Shown: in pieces, positions 11,177 to 23,448 of the stretch
Numbering within the stretch: position 1 is the first letter of the stretch
Layout: every line of letters starts with the position of its first letter
DNA from: Megalonaias nervosa
Lineage: Eukaryota; Mollusca; Bivalvia; Unionida; Unionidae
Assembly (NCBI GenBank): GCA_016617855.1
Contig: JAECUM010003637.1
Span: forward strand, 62,001 to 126,000
Direction of reading: 5' to 3'
DNA length: 64,000 nucleotides
Made by a program: the position numbers and the translations under genes
Notes under the pieces: model-generated
Databases searched by the model: none
Told to the model about the DNA's origin: nothing
The model's input: only the letters and a program-made list of their open reading frames with translations

Positions 11177-12490
11177 GTATTGCAATAAAACAAAGACACT
11201 TTACAAGTACAGCCAGAGAACTTGAAGTAATCAGGTTTTTAACTACAAGCACTTTGTTCATGTAGCATTGGGTAAACCGAACTCAGTATTTTGAAATAGA
11301 AAACAAAAAACCCTCAGGTGATGAAGTAATGAAACCCAGTACACTTTCATTATCTATAATGCATACATATTTTACTGCAAACAATTCTGTGACACCGCTA
11401 TATCATCGCCATGAACAGCCTGTTTTTGTACATGACCTCATATGTCTAATATTAGAACAGATTTGGCAGTAGAGTTCCGTTCTTGTATAAGAATATAACA
11501 TTCCTGGCCGTCATTCTTCATCATTCACAGGTTTACCTTGCATCGTTCCAAAATATCACTGAGTTTGTTTATGGCACGCACTGGTAGACCCGTATCCATG
11601 CCCTTCCCATATTGATAGATTTTCTAGTTCAACATTGCTTGAATAATTTGAAAAGAGTTCAATCTGGTAAATCTAGTTTCCATAAGGCTTCAGTTTTCAT
11701 GTGACCAAATAAGGAAATCTTTGCACATCTCAAATTTTATATTATTGTTCATGACGATGTTATTGATTCCTTGATAAATGTTCTTTCCATCCTGATTCGT
11801 ATTGAATGAATCTGGTTTTTACTTTATCCCACAAAATGCACTGAATCTCTTGATTTTCATTTTTAGGATACCAAATATGATGCTCTCTGCATAGCAAATA
11901 ATCTTCATGGCCTTGAATTTGTACTTCATGTCACGTAAAATACAAATTTACAATTAATCTGAATTTGTATCAAGTACTCTCATTGATCAGTCTTCTTATT
12001 TATTAACTGTTTTTTTTTTTTTTTTGTTTGTTTGTTTTTTTTTAAATAGCTAGATCAACCAACCGTTTTTGATAAAAACAACCTTTAGAAACAACTAACA
12101 TTACATCAGCATAAATAATTATGCTCATGACAAATGATAGATTCTGGGAAAACGTTTTCATCCGTAGATATTTGTATTTAAGTTTTTATTCAATTATTCA
12201 TTTTCTAACCAAATACAGCATTATTCCTTACTTAGAAAAAGTCTTTCTCAACATCATTTGTCACTGTTTGGCTAACACCTCTATTCATGTCCACATAGGA
12301 CCTTATTGATTGTTTTTGAATAAATAAGCCACCCTGTGTGTTTGCTTTGACTTCTTTTGTTAGGTTTTTACCAATTTAACTCAAGTAAGTTTATGTTGTG
12401 GGTAGGATGTTTCCCGTTATTTCTCAATGTTCATAATAGCTCTGTTACAGATGGTTGCATACCATTTACTTTATCATTTATCAACGTCTT
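11177..12490. other. No gene seen
   Basis: AT-rich with T homopolymers near 12009-12045. No coding signal. Confidence 0.4.
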
Positions 12491-13120
12491 CTACAACTCT
12501 GATAAATCATTTATATCCAGAACAAATGTGTTGTCCTTGGAATTCTCAATCAAATCCAATAGAATCTGCAAATCAACCATTTGTTTGTGTAATGACTCAG
12601 AATCTGATTTTGGTATAGCTACTGACATGGGCAAGTTTTGTGAGGTCCATTTCCATACGACAGACACCCAAAAGAAATGCACAGTCATCCAGCAGAAAGA
12701 GCAAGATGTTGTTCTCAAACTGTTCTGCAAGGACAGATAGGTCGTCATGATCGCTGCGCCAGCACTCATGGCTGATGAAACAATATCAACTGCCTCTTGT
12801 TTTGGCCATGCGCCCAGGGCTGATTGTATTATTTAGGTAGGTAAGTGGCAGATAATAACATTTAAATCAAAGTCATACTTAAATTTCGTTTCAGAAGCTC
12901 AAGACGGAAAATGCTTTTGCCATAGCCTTGTCAGCCAATGATCACTGCGCCATTTGGAGACAAACTTTCAAAGAATTGTTGTCGCTGCAGCTATTTAAGT
13001 AAGTTCACCTGCATACTAGAAGACAGCTAAGACAAATTGCCTGTTTAACATGTTAAACTGAACTTTCAGGATTACTCGTAAATACATGTTCAACGCAACC
13101 TCCTCGCTAGCATTTCTGAT
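12491..13120 (-). pseudogene. Polinton-type packaging ATPase, copy 2
   Basis: Minus-strand homologue of the remnant at 0.94-1.4 kb. Walker A is better kept here: PNGAVIIG, one stop, QGYGKSIF (about 12910-12960). A stop follows RNLSMTLI. Walker B is LLFLLDDCAFLLG (around 12700), then KLAHVSSYT. The longest open minus-strand frame (12769-12491) is out of register with Walker B and is only a shadow. Nucleotide similarity to copy 1 spans the ATPase and the region upstream of it. It may be the remnant of a separate insertion or a genomic duplication of part of the first element; no PolB is visible here. Frameshifts and stops exclude function. Confidence 0.65.
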
Positions 13121-14100
13121 GCATTGTTATGTACCGTGGAGTTTATGACCTTCTGAACTCCTCATAGATAGGAGCTTCTCTTTATAAAACTCGCAACAAC
13201 TAATTCTGTCCGATTTACATCTCTCTCATCTCTTGCTTAAACTTTGATTCATATTTTAAAAATTAATCGCTAGTGAACTTTAATTGTTATTATTTAAATA
13301 CAAAATTTTAGAACAATTACTGAATAGTTTGTGTGTTTGTGTGTGTTCGTGATTTCACCTCTGGTGCATTAAATGAATAAATATGCAATAAAAGTCATGG
13401 CATCATCCGCTACCTCCCGTTCCTTCATCATATGACTACTCTAACTCAGACTTTTACTGCAATGACTTCTACAATTAATGTTACTCTCCCTTCTATTCAT
13501 AATACTTGTATTACTACTAATACTATCGGTACTGCTGTTACTATTAGTATATTAATTATTTTATAGCAGATCAAGTTCAGTATAGCCAAAATCTAGTTTC
13601 CATCCTATATCCAAAACACATTGTCCCTGATGTTTGACACTTGTTTATATGATGAGACAACTGAATTGATGGATTAATATGACTTGACTGAATGTAAACT
13701 TGTTGAAGTGATTGATACTTTTGCGTTAATATTGTGTTTAACAGTCTATAAATCCAAAACAATAGGGACCGGTGAAAATACACTTTGATTGACGCAATAT
13801 ATTCAATTGGTTGACATTGCGTTGTGACCATCACTCGAAATATTGCATTAAGGGTAATCCAATTACCCAATGACCAGTCTAATTTACCACCTAGACAAGA
13901 AAGATGACCTCATTACATATATTTTCACGGTACTGGTTGGCCAGTTTGTCAGTATAGAGCCCAGTAGGTTACTAATAGCATACACCAGTTTATATCTTTG
14001 TAACTCAAAAATATATCTTTCAATTTTCTTGAATTTGCCACCAAGCATTTAAATGTCATCTCTTAATTAACATAATTGTTCTTGAAACAAAAGTCTATTT
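13121..14100. other. No gene seen
   Basis: AT-rich; no motif in the short open frames. Confidence 0.4.
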
Positions 14101-14279
14101 AGAAGTTGAACATTCCTTGTTCATCTGTTGGAAGTGGTCAATATCTCTACTGTTCACAGTCCAGAAGAGCTTTATGGGATGGTATGCTGCTGGTCCCTCA
14201 TCTATTCATCATCCGTCCCTCAATTAGCAGAACGTTGTTATTGCCATGCCTCCAAAACTACTTGAATGATTATTTTGAA

Positions 14280-14650
14280 ACAATAAACACTAATTCATCC
14301 CGAGTCTTGTTGTTCAAAAATGAAAATGGTACTGATCGTTCATCCAAGTTTTTATCGAGATATTTCTTATGACATCCAGTTGTTTCTGAATGAAAATGGT
14401 GCTGATCCTTTGTCTGATATAGTCTCAATATCCACCTTAAAAGTATTGTTATCACACTACTATTTTTTAATAAAACGTTATATTGGCATGGAGTTTACAC
14501 CTCAAGGCTTCTTATGATGTCCACCCAATATGACTGTCTAACAAATGGCATTGTCATTACTCCCCCACATGGATGATTATTATGACAAGGGGTTTGCACT
14601 AAAAGATTTATAATGATGTCTACTTCATCCGAAATGAAAATGGTGCGAAG
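14280..14650. repeat. Degenerate dispersed repeat with AATGAAAATGGT motif
   Basis: The motif AATGAAAATGGTRCTGATC occurs at about 14319 and 14390, and AATGAAAATGGTGCGAAG near 14633. Each lies near TTATGATGTC- or TTATGACATCC-like words. The spacing is irregular, so this is an eroded local repeat rather than a clean array. Confidence 0.4.
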
Positions 14651-15980
14651 CTTACATCCAATGTGTGTATCAAAACATTTAATTTGAAAATGTTGTTATC
14701 GATAAAGAATAACAGAGACATTTGCAGCATTTGATATGGTCTTATCTCTAATTTGTGGAAATTCTTTTCGCCCATTAGGGGCTCTTGTTTCTTTATAGTA
14801 TTTTCTTTCTCTGTTTTACATAGAAGAGAGCATAAAATAATCGACCATTCCTTAGCAAATACAAACTGTCTCTTCAGATACAAATCATAGATTGTGTCCG
14901 GTTGAAACATTGTTTGCAAATATTAATGGGATATTGGGCTTGGATATCAAGGGAGAAATGAAACTGGTGAATAGGTCAAATATCAATATCGCTTGAAAAA
15001 GGGGTCCTTTTGGGGATATTTATAGCACTTTTTATGGTTTCAGACCCAATGAATTTTCTATTTTAAGCACTCCAAATTATTTCCAATTATTAATAGTATC
15101 GGCTTCATTTGTAAGACTCATATTTACACATATTTGTTTCCACTTATAGCCACTTTAAACTGTTTGAATGCTAAAATAACATAAGTATACCCTTTCCAAA
15201 GATAAAGTAAAATATTGTCTGAACCTACAGACTATACAGCCAGGTATAGATACGGTTTGGCATTGTTTAAACAGTGTCCATCATTAACTATGAAATGTCG
15301 GCATAACAAAGCTTTTAAGTATATTATTTTTCAGACCCATCGTATTTAGCACACCTGCTTAAGGGCCAAATGGTGCAAAATTTGCAATATAAAGAAATTA
15401 CTTATCTTCATCATGAACCCCTACTCTGAATATTGTGCAATGTACTTTCTGCGTGCTGATGTGTACGATATGAATACTTCAATATAATAATCACATGCGG
15501 AAAGACGTCTTTTGATCAGAAAATGGAACAGTCATATGTTAGTTACAATGATGAATGCGCATGTTCTGGAGGAATATCTAGTTTTAATTATCACCAATAT
15601 TCAACAACAAAAAAATATTCTACAAGAAAATCGGAACTCACCTAAATCATTCCAATTATTTAGGCCCCTAAGAATCCTAATGTTTGAAACATTATTTCTG
15701 GTGAATAGAAAATAATTGCAAATGCAATTAAATAGATTACTGTCTTTGGTATGTTACCTGTAAGTGTAGCATAGAGAAATTATTTTTAAACCCCTTATAA
15801 ATACTTCGGAACGGGGATTTCACATTCCCGCGAGAAGCATCATGACACCACAACTAAAAGATAAGAGATTAATGTGCTTATCGTCTGTTCATGCTTGTAA
15901 ATATGACACGCAGATTAAAGTTAACAAGTTAGTTGCATAATGTGTGTTCTGTTGTTCGGTAAATACAATTAAAATAAGAT
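14651..15980. other. No gene seen
   Basis: A 99-codon minus-strand frame (14919-14620) has no recognisable motif or splice context. Confidence 0.35.
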
Positions 15981-16078
15981 TGATAGATAGAATAGATAGA
16001 TATGTATGTATGTATGTATGTATGCATGCATACATGCATGCATGTATGTATGTATGTATGTATGTATGTATGTATGTA
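15981..16078. repeat. (GATA)n/(ATGT)n compound microsatellite
   Basis: GATA-type units pass into ATGT/ATGC units, including a short inverted stretch ATGCATGCATACATGCATGC. Confidence 0.95.
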
Positions 16079-17150
16079 CATTTGCTAACATATACCTGTT
16101 AGACTGAGGAATTATATTTTGCATAAGACTGTATAAGTTCCGAAATAGTAAGAAAACTTTATTAGTATATCATTTGAGAGAATATAAGCATAGAATGCAT
16201 GAAACAAGATCTGTGAAAGGCAGTTTACACAGCATACAGAATGACAATAGCAAAATACAATTTAATAAGTATGCTTTTCATTATCCTTTCTTCTTGGCAG
16301 TAGATTAATAGGTCGCTGTTTTACGGTTCTGAGATAGTATTGGTTTAGAACAATATAAATTATGACTTCTTCAGTTACATGTTCACAATTGGCAAACTGA
16401 GTTTAGCCTGGAATTAGTAGCGTTTGATTCATTCCATGGCTTAAAATGGTGTTTACAGCTCTCTTCCAGTCATCTGAAGCACCACAACTCTTGTGGTACT
16501 TTCTTTAGTTATCGAAAAATTTCAGCAATTATATATGAAGTCAAATATATATTTCTTAACGAAATTCCAACATATTGCAATTACAAAAGAGCTGCATATT
16601 TTAAAAGTGATTTTGTCGTTTACAAAGAGAGCAAAACAATCATGAGGATGAAAATAACTTCGTATTAATTACTTTTTCATTCTGTTGAACAGCTGAGATA
16701 AATTCAGTACCAATGTTATGACAAATGCTACATAAAAAGTATGAACATATTTGCATTTCCTAAAGATTCAGAAATTTTGTATGATTCAATCTGCATGCCT
16801 TCCTATTCCTAATCTTGAACTAATTACCCACGTATTCTTTGCAGTACTTATCAATTGTAAACGATGATTGATTGGAATCCACTCAGATTGTGCAATTTGG
16901 CTAGTTTCATATGTTTTCTTTGCTTTTTGCTTGCTTTATTTTGTTTGAGGGTCAGAAAACTCTTGCCTTTAGGTTTAACATAACTATTATTTACACCCAC
17001 TGACACGTTTTTCTTTATTTTAGGAAGACTAGCTATCCCTAAATTATAAGTATGTACTGTCTTCATATGATTATCTAGGTTTTTGTTTCGGTCTCTTGCA
17101 TTTGTATTGCTAATGGCTTCCAGAATATAAAAGGAATTGCTTGCTTTTTC
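16079..17150. other. No gene seen
   Basis: AT-rich; the 71-codon minus-strand frame at 17066-16851 is lysine-rich but without family features. Confidence 0.4.
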
Positions 17151-17164
17151 TTTTTTAAGGGAAA

Positions 17165-18720
17165 TATACTAGTAACAATACTACATGGTTAATTCCAAAC
17201 CCATACAGTAACAGTACCCTACCTCCAAGTACTGATTTTGTGATCTCCAAAATCTGATGTAGTAACAATACTACAACCGATGTAGTAACAATACTACACT
17301 GCTATCCCCCAAAAGCCATGTAGTAACATTACCCTATTTCCAAGCACTGATTTTGTGGCTCCAAAACATGATGTAGTAACAATACTACAACTGATGTTGT
17401 AAACAATACTGCATAGGCTCCTGCTATCCCCCAAACCCATGTAGTAACATTACCCTATTTCCAAGCACTGACTTGTGATCTCTGAAACCTGATTTAGTAA
17501 CAATACTACATAACATCCCCTAAAACCCATGTAGTAACTTTACCCTATTTCCAGGCACTAGCTTTGTGATCTCAAAAACCTCATCTAGTAATAATACTAC
17601 ATTGTCACCCAACCCATGTACCGGTAGTAACAATGCTCTTTTTCAAGGTAACTTGTGATTTTATGATCTTCAAAACCTGTTTTAGTAATAATACTACATT
17701 GAATTACAAACGCATATAGTAACAACCCAAACCAAAATCGCAAGCTTATTTTTAAGGTTGCGGCAAGCTTGCTGCAAACTTGTTATGTAAGCTTGCGGCA
17801 AGCTTAGATTTGAAACTGCGGCAAGCTTGCCCAGAACTGCCAACTTTCAACTTTCACGACTGATTATTGCAAGCTTACATCAAGATTTTTAGATTTTGCA
17901 AGCTTGCAGACTTGGAAAAATTCCTTTTGCAAGCTTGCGCAAGCTTGAACTTTAGATTTTGTAAGCTTTCAGACTTGAAAAAATTCCTTTTGCAAGCTTG
18001 AACTTTAAATTTTGCAAGCTTGCAGACTTAAAATAAAATTCCTTTTGCAAGCTTGCGCAAGCTTGTGCAAGCACCCTTACTGGCTTGCGCAACCTCAGCT
18101 AGCTTGTCGTAATATTGCAGCAAGCTTGCTGCAAGCTTGTCATAAGCATGCATTTTGGTTTGGGAATACCCTGTTTCCAGATGACAGTGTAAAACTGATT
18201 CTGTAATCAACAAAACCTGATGTAGTAACAATACTTCATTGCTATCCCCCCAAGCACATGTAACAATATTATGCTATTTCCAGGTGACAGTAAAAACATC
18301 ATTTGCAATCCCCAAAATCTGCTTTAGTAACAATCTACATTGCTATCTCCCAAACCCATGAAGTAATATTATGCTATTTCCAGGTGACAGTGTTAAACAA
18401 CTTTTGTGATCACCAAAACCTGATGTAGTAACAATACTACATTACTAATTACCAAACCCAAGTAAAACAAATTACTCCGTTCCCAGAGAACAGTACTACA
18501 CTGATTTTGTGATCTCCAAAACGCTGCTGTAGTAATAATACTACATTGGTAAACACCAAAATAATGTAGTAATATTTCCCTTTTTCCACGTGAAAGTGTA
18601 CCACTCATTTTGTGACCTCCTAAATCCTGATGTGGTAACAACACTACATTGGTAATCACATAACCCATGTAGTAATACTACCCTGTTTCCAAGGTAACAG
18701 TGTAATACTGAGTATGAGAC
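17165..18720. repeat. Satellite-like tandem array, unit about 100-130 bp
   Basis: Repeated units contain, in order, CATGTAGTAACATTACCCTA, TTTCCAAGCACTGATTTTGT, GATCTCCAAAACCTGATG and GTAGTAACAATACTAC. About ten degenerate units are visible. The last motif is itself palindromic (GTAGTA-acaa-TACTAC). The array is interrupted by an inverted-repeat element at 17726-18164. Confidence 0.85.
17726..18164. mobile_element. 439-bp inverted-repeat element packed with AAGCTT
   Basis: A perfect 13-bp terminal inverted repeat, CCCAAACCAAAAT on the left and ATTTTGGTTTGGG on the right. The inside holds 16 copies of AAGCTT, mostly as GCAAGCTTGC in both orientations, and an internal ~60-bp duplication with GATTTTGCAAGCTTGCAGAC. 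It sits inside a satellite unit, splitting a GTAACAA-TACCCTG context. The apparent target duplication is at most AA. No coding capacity. It resembles a MITE with subterminal transposase-binding repeats (inference). Confidence 0.75.
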
Positions 18721-19730
18721 CTGAGGGTAATACTGTCCCGGCAGGCAAACTTCGCGAAATTCGCACGTTTCGGAGCCCGTAACTTCAGTTTGGTACAACG
18801 CAGAATAGTCAATATGGCTTGATGGATAGACAAATATCTTAGGAGTTAAACAAGCCATATAATATTGTCATATGCCTTTAAAGACGGAAATAGCAGAAGG
18901 AAATCTAGGGTGATGGGTGGAACGAAGTATTTGGATGTTACTGACCTTGTCTCTTATATAGCATGATAGAGAGGGTCCAATATCAGAACTGCACATGGGG
19001 GTAATCTGAGGTATTTTTATCATTCTGCATGATATTTTTCCTTCAGATTATTGTTTTTTTCTCAACATCAAGCTCGAGTCGAGCACCTATGAAATATACA
19101 TGCACGTATACGGTAAACACTATTCATACAAGCCGCCCAATTAGGTCTCGTTTTTTTTTTTAATCAGTGCATTACCAGCGAATTTCTCAAAAATTGGTTA
19201 ACATAAATATTTTCTATGCTTCCATGTTTTCTTTGCTTCTCCGAATATCTGTTAGCGTTTATGGTCTACATGTTTTGAGTTAGCGAAAATTGGGAGTACC
19301 AATTCCGGACTCTGGCATCCTTGATAATTTAACTAATGACTATTTGTAGGTAGCCGTTTAAGACTGTACGATACATACTCAATAACTTTATAGTGTCCAT
19401 TATTTAATTTGTATACGTCATTGCATTTAAGTTTGATTTTCGCTTCTTTATTTCCTTGGTACGAACACATGTTACTTGTCATGCGGTCTACCTCGGAAAT
19501 ATTGTAAGAGTGCATACCTTAACACAGGTTCTGACCCACTGCTATGAGCGACGTCGTAAACACAGTATGTGCCTCGAAAAACGATTTGATTTTATTATAG
19601 GGTGGTGGGTGGGCAATACAATCGGTATGTAGTAATGTGTAAAATATCGAGTTGGTAATTTCTTTATATGATCATTGTGAAAACTGACTAAACGTATTGT
19701 TGCCATACTTGCTCATGATTCTTTGAATAT
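18721..19730. other. No gene seen
   Basis: No readable coding frame. T-run near 19151. Confidence 0.4.
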
Positions 19731-19739
19731 TCCAAAACA

Positions 19740-19835
19740 AATTGTTTGTTTTGTGGGTTCTGTGGATTTTGTTGGAACTGTGGGTTTTGTTGGATCAGTG
19801 GGTTTTGTGGGCTCTGTTGGTTGTGGGTTTTGTCA
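19740..19835. repeat. GT-rich minisatellite
   Basis: Degenerate 15-18 bp units of the type GTGGGTTTTGTTGGATC. The + frame across it reads as repeated F-V-G-S-V-G, but this follows from the repeat and is not convincing coding sequence. Confidence 0.7.
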
Positions 19836-20145
19836 TAAGTGTAAAAGGCGTCGTGGGCTGTTTGTAGGGAATCAGTTGGCTAGAAGCTCTCAAACTAGGC
19901 ACTTGTTGTAAATTTTACTTTTTATTTATTTATTTTTTGTTTTGTTTAGTTTATTATAGAGTTAAGTAATTTTAGGTAATATTTTGGACAATATATTTCT
20001 GTTTCAAGTTTATTTAAGCACAAAGCAATATTTATTTAAGGAATTTTTCTATCATAAATTATATGAATTCTCTTCGTTTCTTAATTTATCTTTCAAGCAA
20101 ACAAGATATTGTTATATCATTTGTTATTGAAAGTCAGTTATATGG

Positions 20146-20485
20146 TCAAGTGAGTGTTGTCCTCACAGACCAATACTTTTATTTATTTATCTATTTTTTT
20201 TTTTTATTTAGTTATTTTTATGAAGTTAAATGCATACAGAGAATTTTCATTACACAGCAAATATATAATTCTTTTTCTTAAATTATAGGTACAAAAATGT
20301 TATTAGGGAAATAATATATGTCCAAGTCATTGTGAGCGTTTTCCTCACCGACTTGACATTCTAAATTCAATTCTACAATACTTGATTAATCTAGCAATCT
20401 ATAAAACATAATTTATTTATGTTTCTATTTTATAATTTACTAGTTGTTTAAGTCATTGTGAGAGTTGTCCTCACCGACTTCACAG
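20146..20485. repeat. Three dispersed hairpin-forming repeats
   Basis: Related ~30-base blocks at about 20146-20175, 20323-20355 and 20450-20482. The second and third read AAGTCATTGTGAG ... CTCACCGACTT. The outer AAGTC/GACTT and inner GTGAG/CTCAC can pair, giving a 10-bp stem with a loop of about 10. Confidence 0.6.
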
Positions 20486-20997
20486 CCAATTTATTTCCAT
20501 TCAGACCAATTCAATTCAAGTAAGTATTATGCTATGGTTGAAGTGTAAAGTCAAGCAAGTGTTCTCTTTGCAGATTTTACATTTCACATATTACAACTGA
20601 GTCATATTTTCTCTTTGGTAGTAAACTTTATTGCAACTAAATCCAAATATGTTACATCTTATATAATTTTCATTCATCAAAAGAAGTAATAATATAATGA
20701 ACTAATAGTATAGTGCTAATGTGTACCCTGACATTGTGTGAATTTATCATATACCAAACTGTACCTCAAGACAATGATAGTATTCTGGCCTTTTATACAA
20801 GCAACAAGACTATCATGGTTATGAACTGCAGCTTTATTTAATGTTTCTTAATAAATGAATCATCTTGTGTTATTGTTGAAAAGAAATTAAGAGTCCGAGT
20901 TTACTCCACTCTTCCCTCCTTAGTCAGCTGAGAAGAAGCATACTCATCCCTGGTGTCGTACTCCAATGTAGTATTATCAGGACCTAGCTTGGCCATT

Positions 20998-20998
<1 letters not shown>
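20486..20998. other. No gene seen
   Basis: AT-rich without motifs. Confidence 0.4.
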
Positions 20999-20999
<1 letters not shown>

Positions 21000-21067
<68 letters not shown>

Positions 21068-21085
21068 CTCATATATATATGTATA

Positions 21086-21134
<49 letters not shown>
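21000..21134. repeat. (TA)n microsatellite, compound
   Basis: Long TA runs broken by CCATA and CTCATA words. Confidence 0.97.
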
Positions 21135-21136
<2 letters not shown>

Positions 21137-21480
21137 GATTAGCATATATAATGTACTAAGCAATTCAAGTACTGGGCTAAACCACTTCAGTTAGCTGCAC
21201 AAATCAGTTTTGTGAATTTATTTTTTTTTAAGTTTTATTTTTTATTTTTAAACCTTATAAATATTATAATGATTAGTATATATAATATACCAAGCACTTT
21301 ATGTACGGGTCTAAACCAGCTCAGTTACATGCACGAATCATTCTGGAAATATTTCTTGAAAATTTGTTTAAATATTTTTTTAACATTATATATATTTTAA
21401 TGACTGATATATCTAATCTACTAAGCAATTCAAATTCTGTAACAAACCAGATTAATTAAATGCAGAAATCAATTTCGGGA
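21133..21480. repeat. Tandem repeat, three units of about 130 bp
   Basis: Three diverged units begin ATAATGATTAGCATATATAA (21133), ATAATGATTAGTATATATAA (about 21267) and TTTTAATGACTGATATATCT (about 21397). Each is followed by CTAAGCAATTCAA-like, CTAAACCA-CTCAGTTA-like and GCA-AATCA-like words. Confidence 0.75.
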
Positions 21481-21499
21481 ATTTTTTCCCCAGTGGAGT

Positions 21500-23412
21500 G
21501 GGGAAAGTGGTAGGGTCGGCAGTGAAAAACATGGACAGTTGCCCAACCTGAAGCACACATTTTTATTTTTTAGTCTTGTGATGAAGAGCACCCCAAAGCC
21601 TTGTGATGAAGAGTGCCCCAAAGTCATGTGAACTCAATCAGACTCAGACATCACTGCTGCTTGAGTGCTTTGATTCAAAATTGCCTTCACTAACTACTGC
21701 TATCAATACTTCTCTCTTATGCTGGAAATTTTCATAAGTTTTCACAATGCCCATTTTAAAACCTCTGTTAAAAATTTGACATTTGACCCTAATGATTTAA
21801 AGAACCACCACCATGTTTCTAACATCTCATTTATTTAAAAACTCTCAGAAAAGGTTGTTATATCCCAGCATGTATCTCATGTCAATTACCATAATAAATT
21901 ATGATATTATCATTATCCCAGATTGACTCTGACGGTACTTTAGATTCATGTGTTCGCATCATTTTGAAGAATTTTGGACCAAGCCATTACAAATTTCACA
22001 AAAAGTTATTTTTAAAATCATCTTGTCAAATTAATGTTGTATATGTTCTATCCCAACTTGTATCTCATCTGAATGCAAACAGTCTTTTTTAGCAATGTAC
22101 ATTTTGAATAATGTCCTCTCCATATAACTGAAACTCAGCCCCTCTGAGAGTAATTAATAACCTTCTCTCTGATCTGGATAGTGGAAAGGTTACTGTGAGT
22201 CCTCATCCTCCTTGACTTGTCTGCATTATTTGACACAACAGACCATGATATATTACTTCACCATCTCCAGCATGTATTTGGTATTCACATTACAGCCTTA
22301 ATATGGTTCAAGTCCTAATTAGTCAGCAGGACACAATTGGTGTCCATAAATGTAAAACATTCCAGCCCAGTTGATGTATGTTTTGGTGTTCCACAAGGCT
22401 CTCTTTCTCAGCCCTCATCTCTTCATTCTATCCACTCATCCACTCTCACGTGTCATGAATCGACTTCTGGTGTCGCAGGAGTTGTAAACTGATGACTGTC
22501 AGATATACAAATCTACCTGTCCAAATGAAGCCGAGGCTACTCTCCAAGGCATAGAGATGCATTTTGGATGTGAAGACATGGATGACATGTAACAAGCTGC
22601 ATATAAATGATGATAAAACTTAAACCATCCTGATCATCACACAAAAACTTTCTTATTCACATCCTTCAGCTCAAACAGTAAGCCTCAGCAATACCAACAT
22701 TAACTTCACAGTCAGTACAAAACTAGATGTCACTTTTAACAGTACGCTCTCATTACACCAACATTTTTGAACATGTGCAAGGTTACATGTCTGGAGATGA
22801 GATGCATCAGCCCCATTCCCATTTTTCTTTTGATTCATACCACTATATGTTCAAAACATAGCTGCACGGATCATCCTTTAGAGTCCGAAAAACAGACCTC
22901 ACCTCCCCTTTGATTTGTAGCCCTCACTGGCTACCCACTGAATCCAAAATCAAACACAAAATCTCTTCAGTATGCTACATTTCATTGACTAGCTCCAGTC
23001 CAATATACTTATCTGACCTCACCCATGTGTAATTCCTATCTAGAAACTTATTTTCCTCTTCCGACACTTGTAATATTCTCATTATACCAACTGCTGAAAT
23101 GAAGTGATATTGACTACATTCTTTCATGTACCAGGGAATAGCTACTAAAAATGAATTGCCCATACATAGAAGACACAAGTATTCTGTGTTCTCATTCACA
23201 CGTGCTTTTAAAACTCACCTATTTTGACCAGAAGAACAGATTTAAAGACTTAATAATATTTCCTCCTTAATTTTTGCCAGCATATTTTTGTTTTGTAAAT
23301 TTATGGTGTTTGTTTTTGAAAACTGGTTGTTGCATATGTTTTTTTTGTGTGTTATCTAATACTCATAAGTGCTTAGAGTTTAAAAAGATTAGACACTGTA
23401 CTAGTCCAAATG

Positions 23413-23447
<35 letters not shown>
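21500..23447 (+). pseudogene. CR1/Jockey-superfamily LINE reverse transcriptase fragment
   Basis: A collinear but heavily broken RT read across frames on +. N-terminal RT block near 21740-22090, including a second copy of the EKVV-SQ-VSHLNANSLF segment. Then an INDLLSDLDSGKV-type segment near 22150, a D-L-S-A-x-F-D-T-T-D-H-D block near 22215-22260 (palm motif A), a CFGVPQGS block near 22380 (motif B), a DDCQIYKS block near 22495 (motif C with the catalytic DD but no preceding FA), and a LHWLP-ESKIKHKI block near 22925. The element ends at 23411-23447 in an (ATT)n run typical of CR1-like 3' ends. Many frameshifts; inactive. It appears to contain two overlapping N-terminal pieces, so it may be a nested or duplicated copy. 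Confidence 0.8.

Positions 23448-23448
<1 letters not shown>

Noticed and set aside
12357..12740. 127-codon + frame
   Set aside because: Antisense shadow of the ATPase copy 2 remnant; Walker motifs are on the minus strand.
17165..18720. CRISPR-like array of palindromic repeats
   Set aside because: Repeats are degenerate, spacers are homologous to each other, and the DNA is animal; it is a satellite.
19723..19911. Repeat protein F-V-G-S-V-G
   Set aside because: Produced by an 18-bp GT-rich minisatellite; no gene context.
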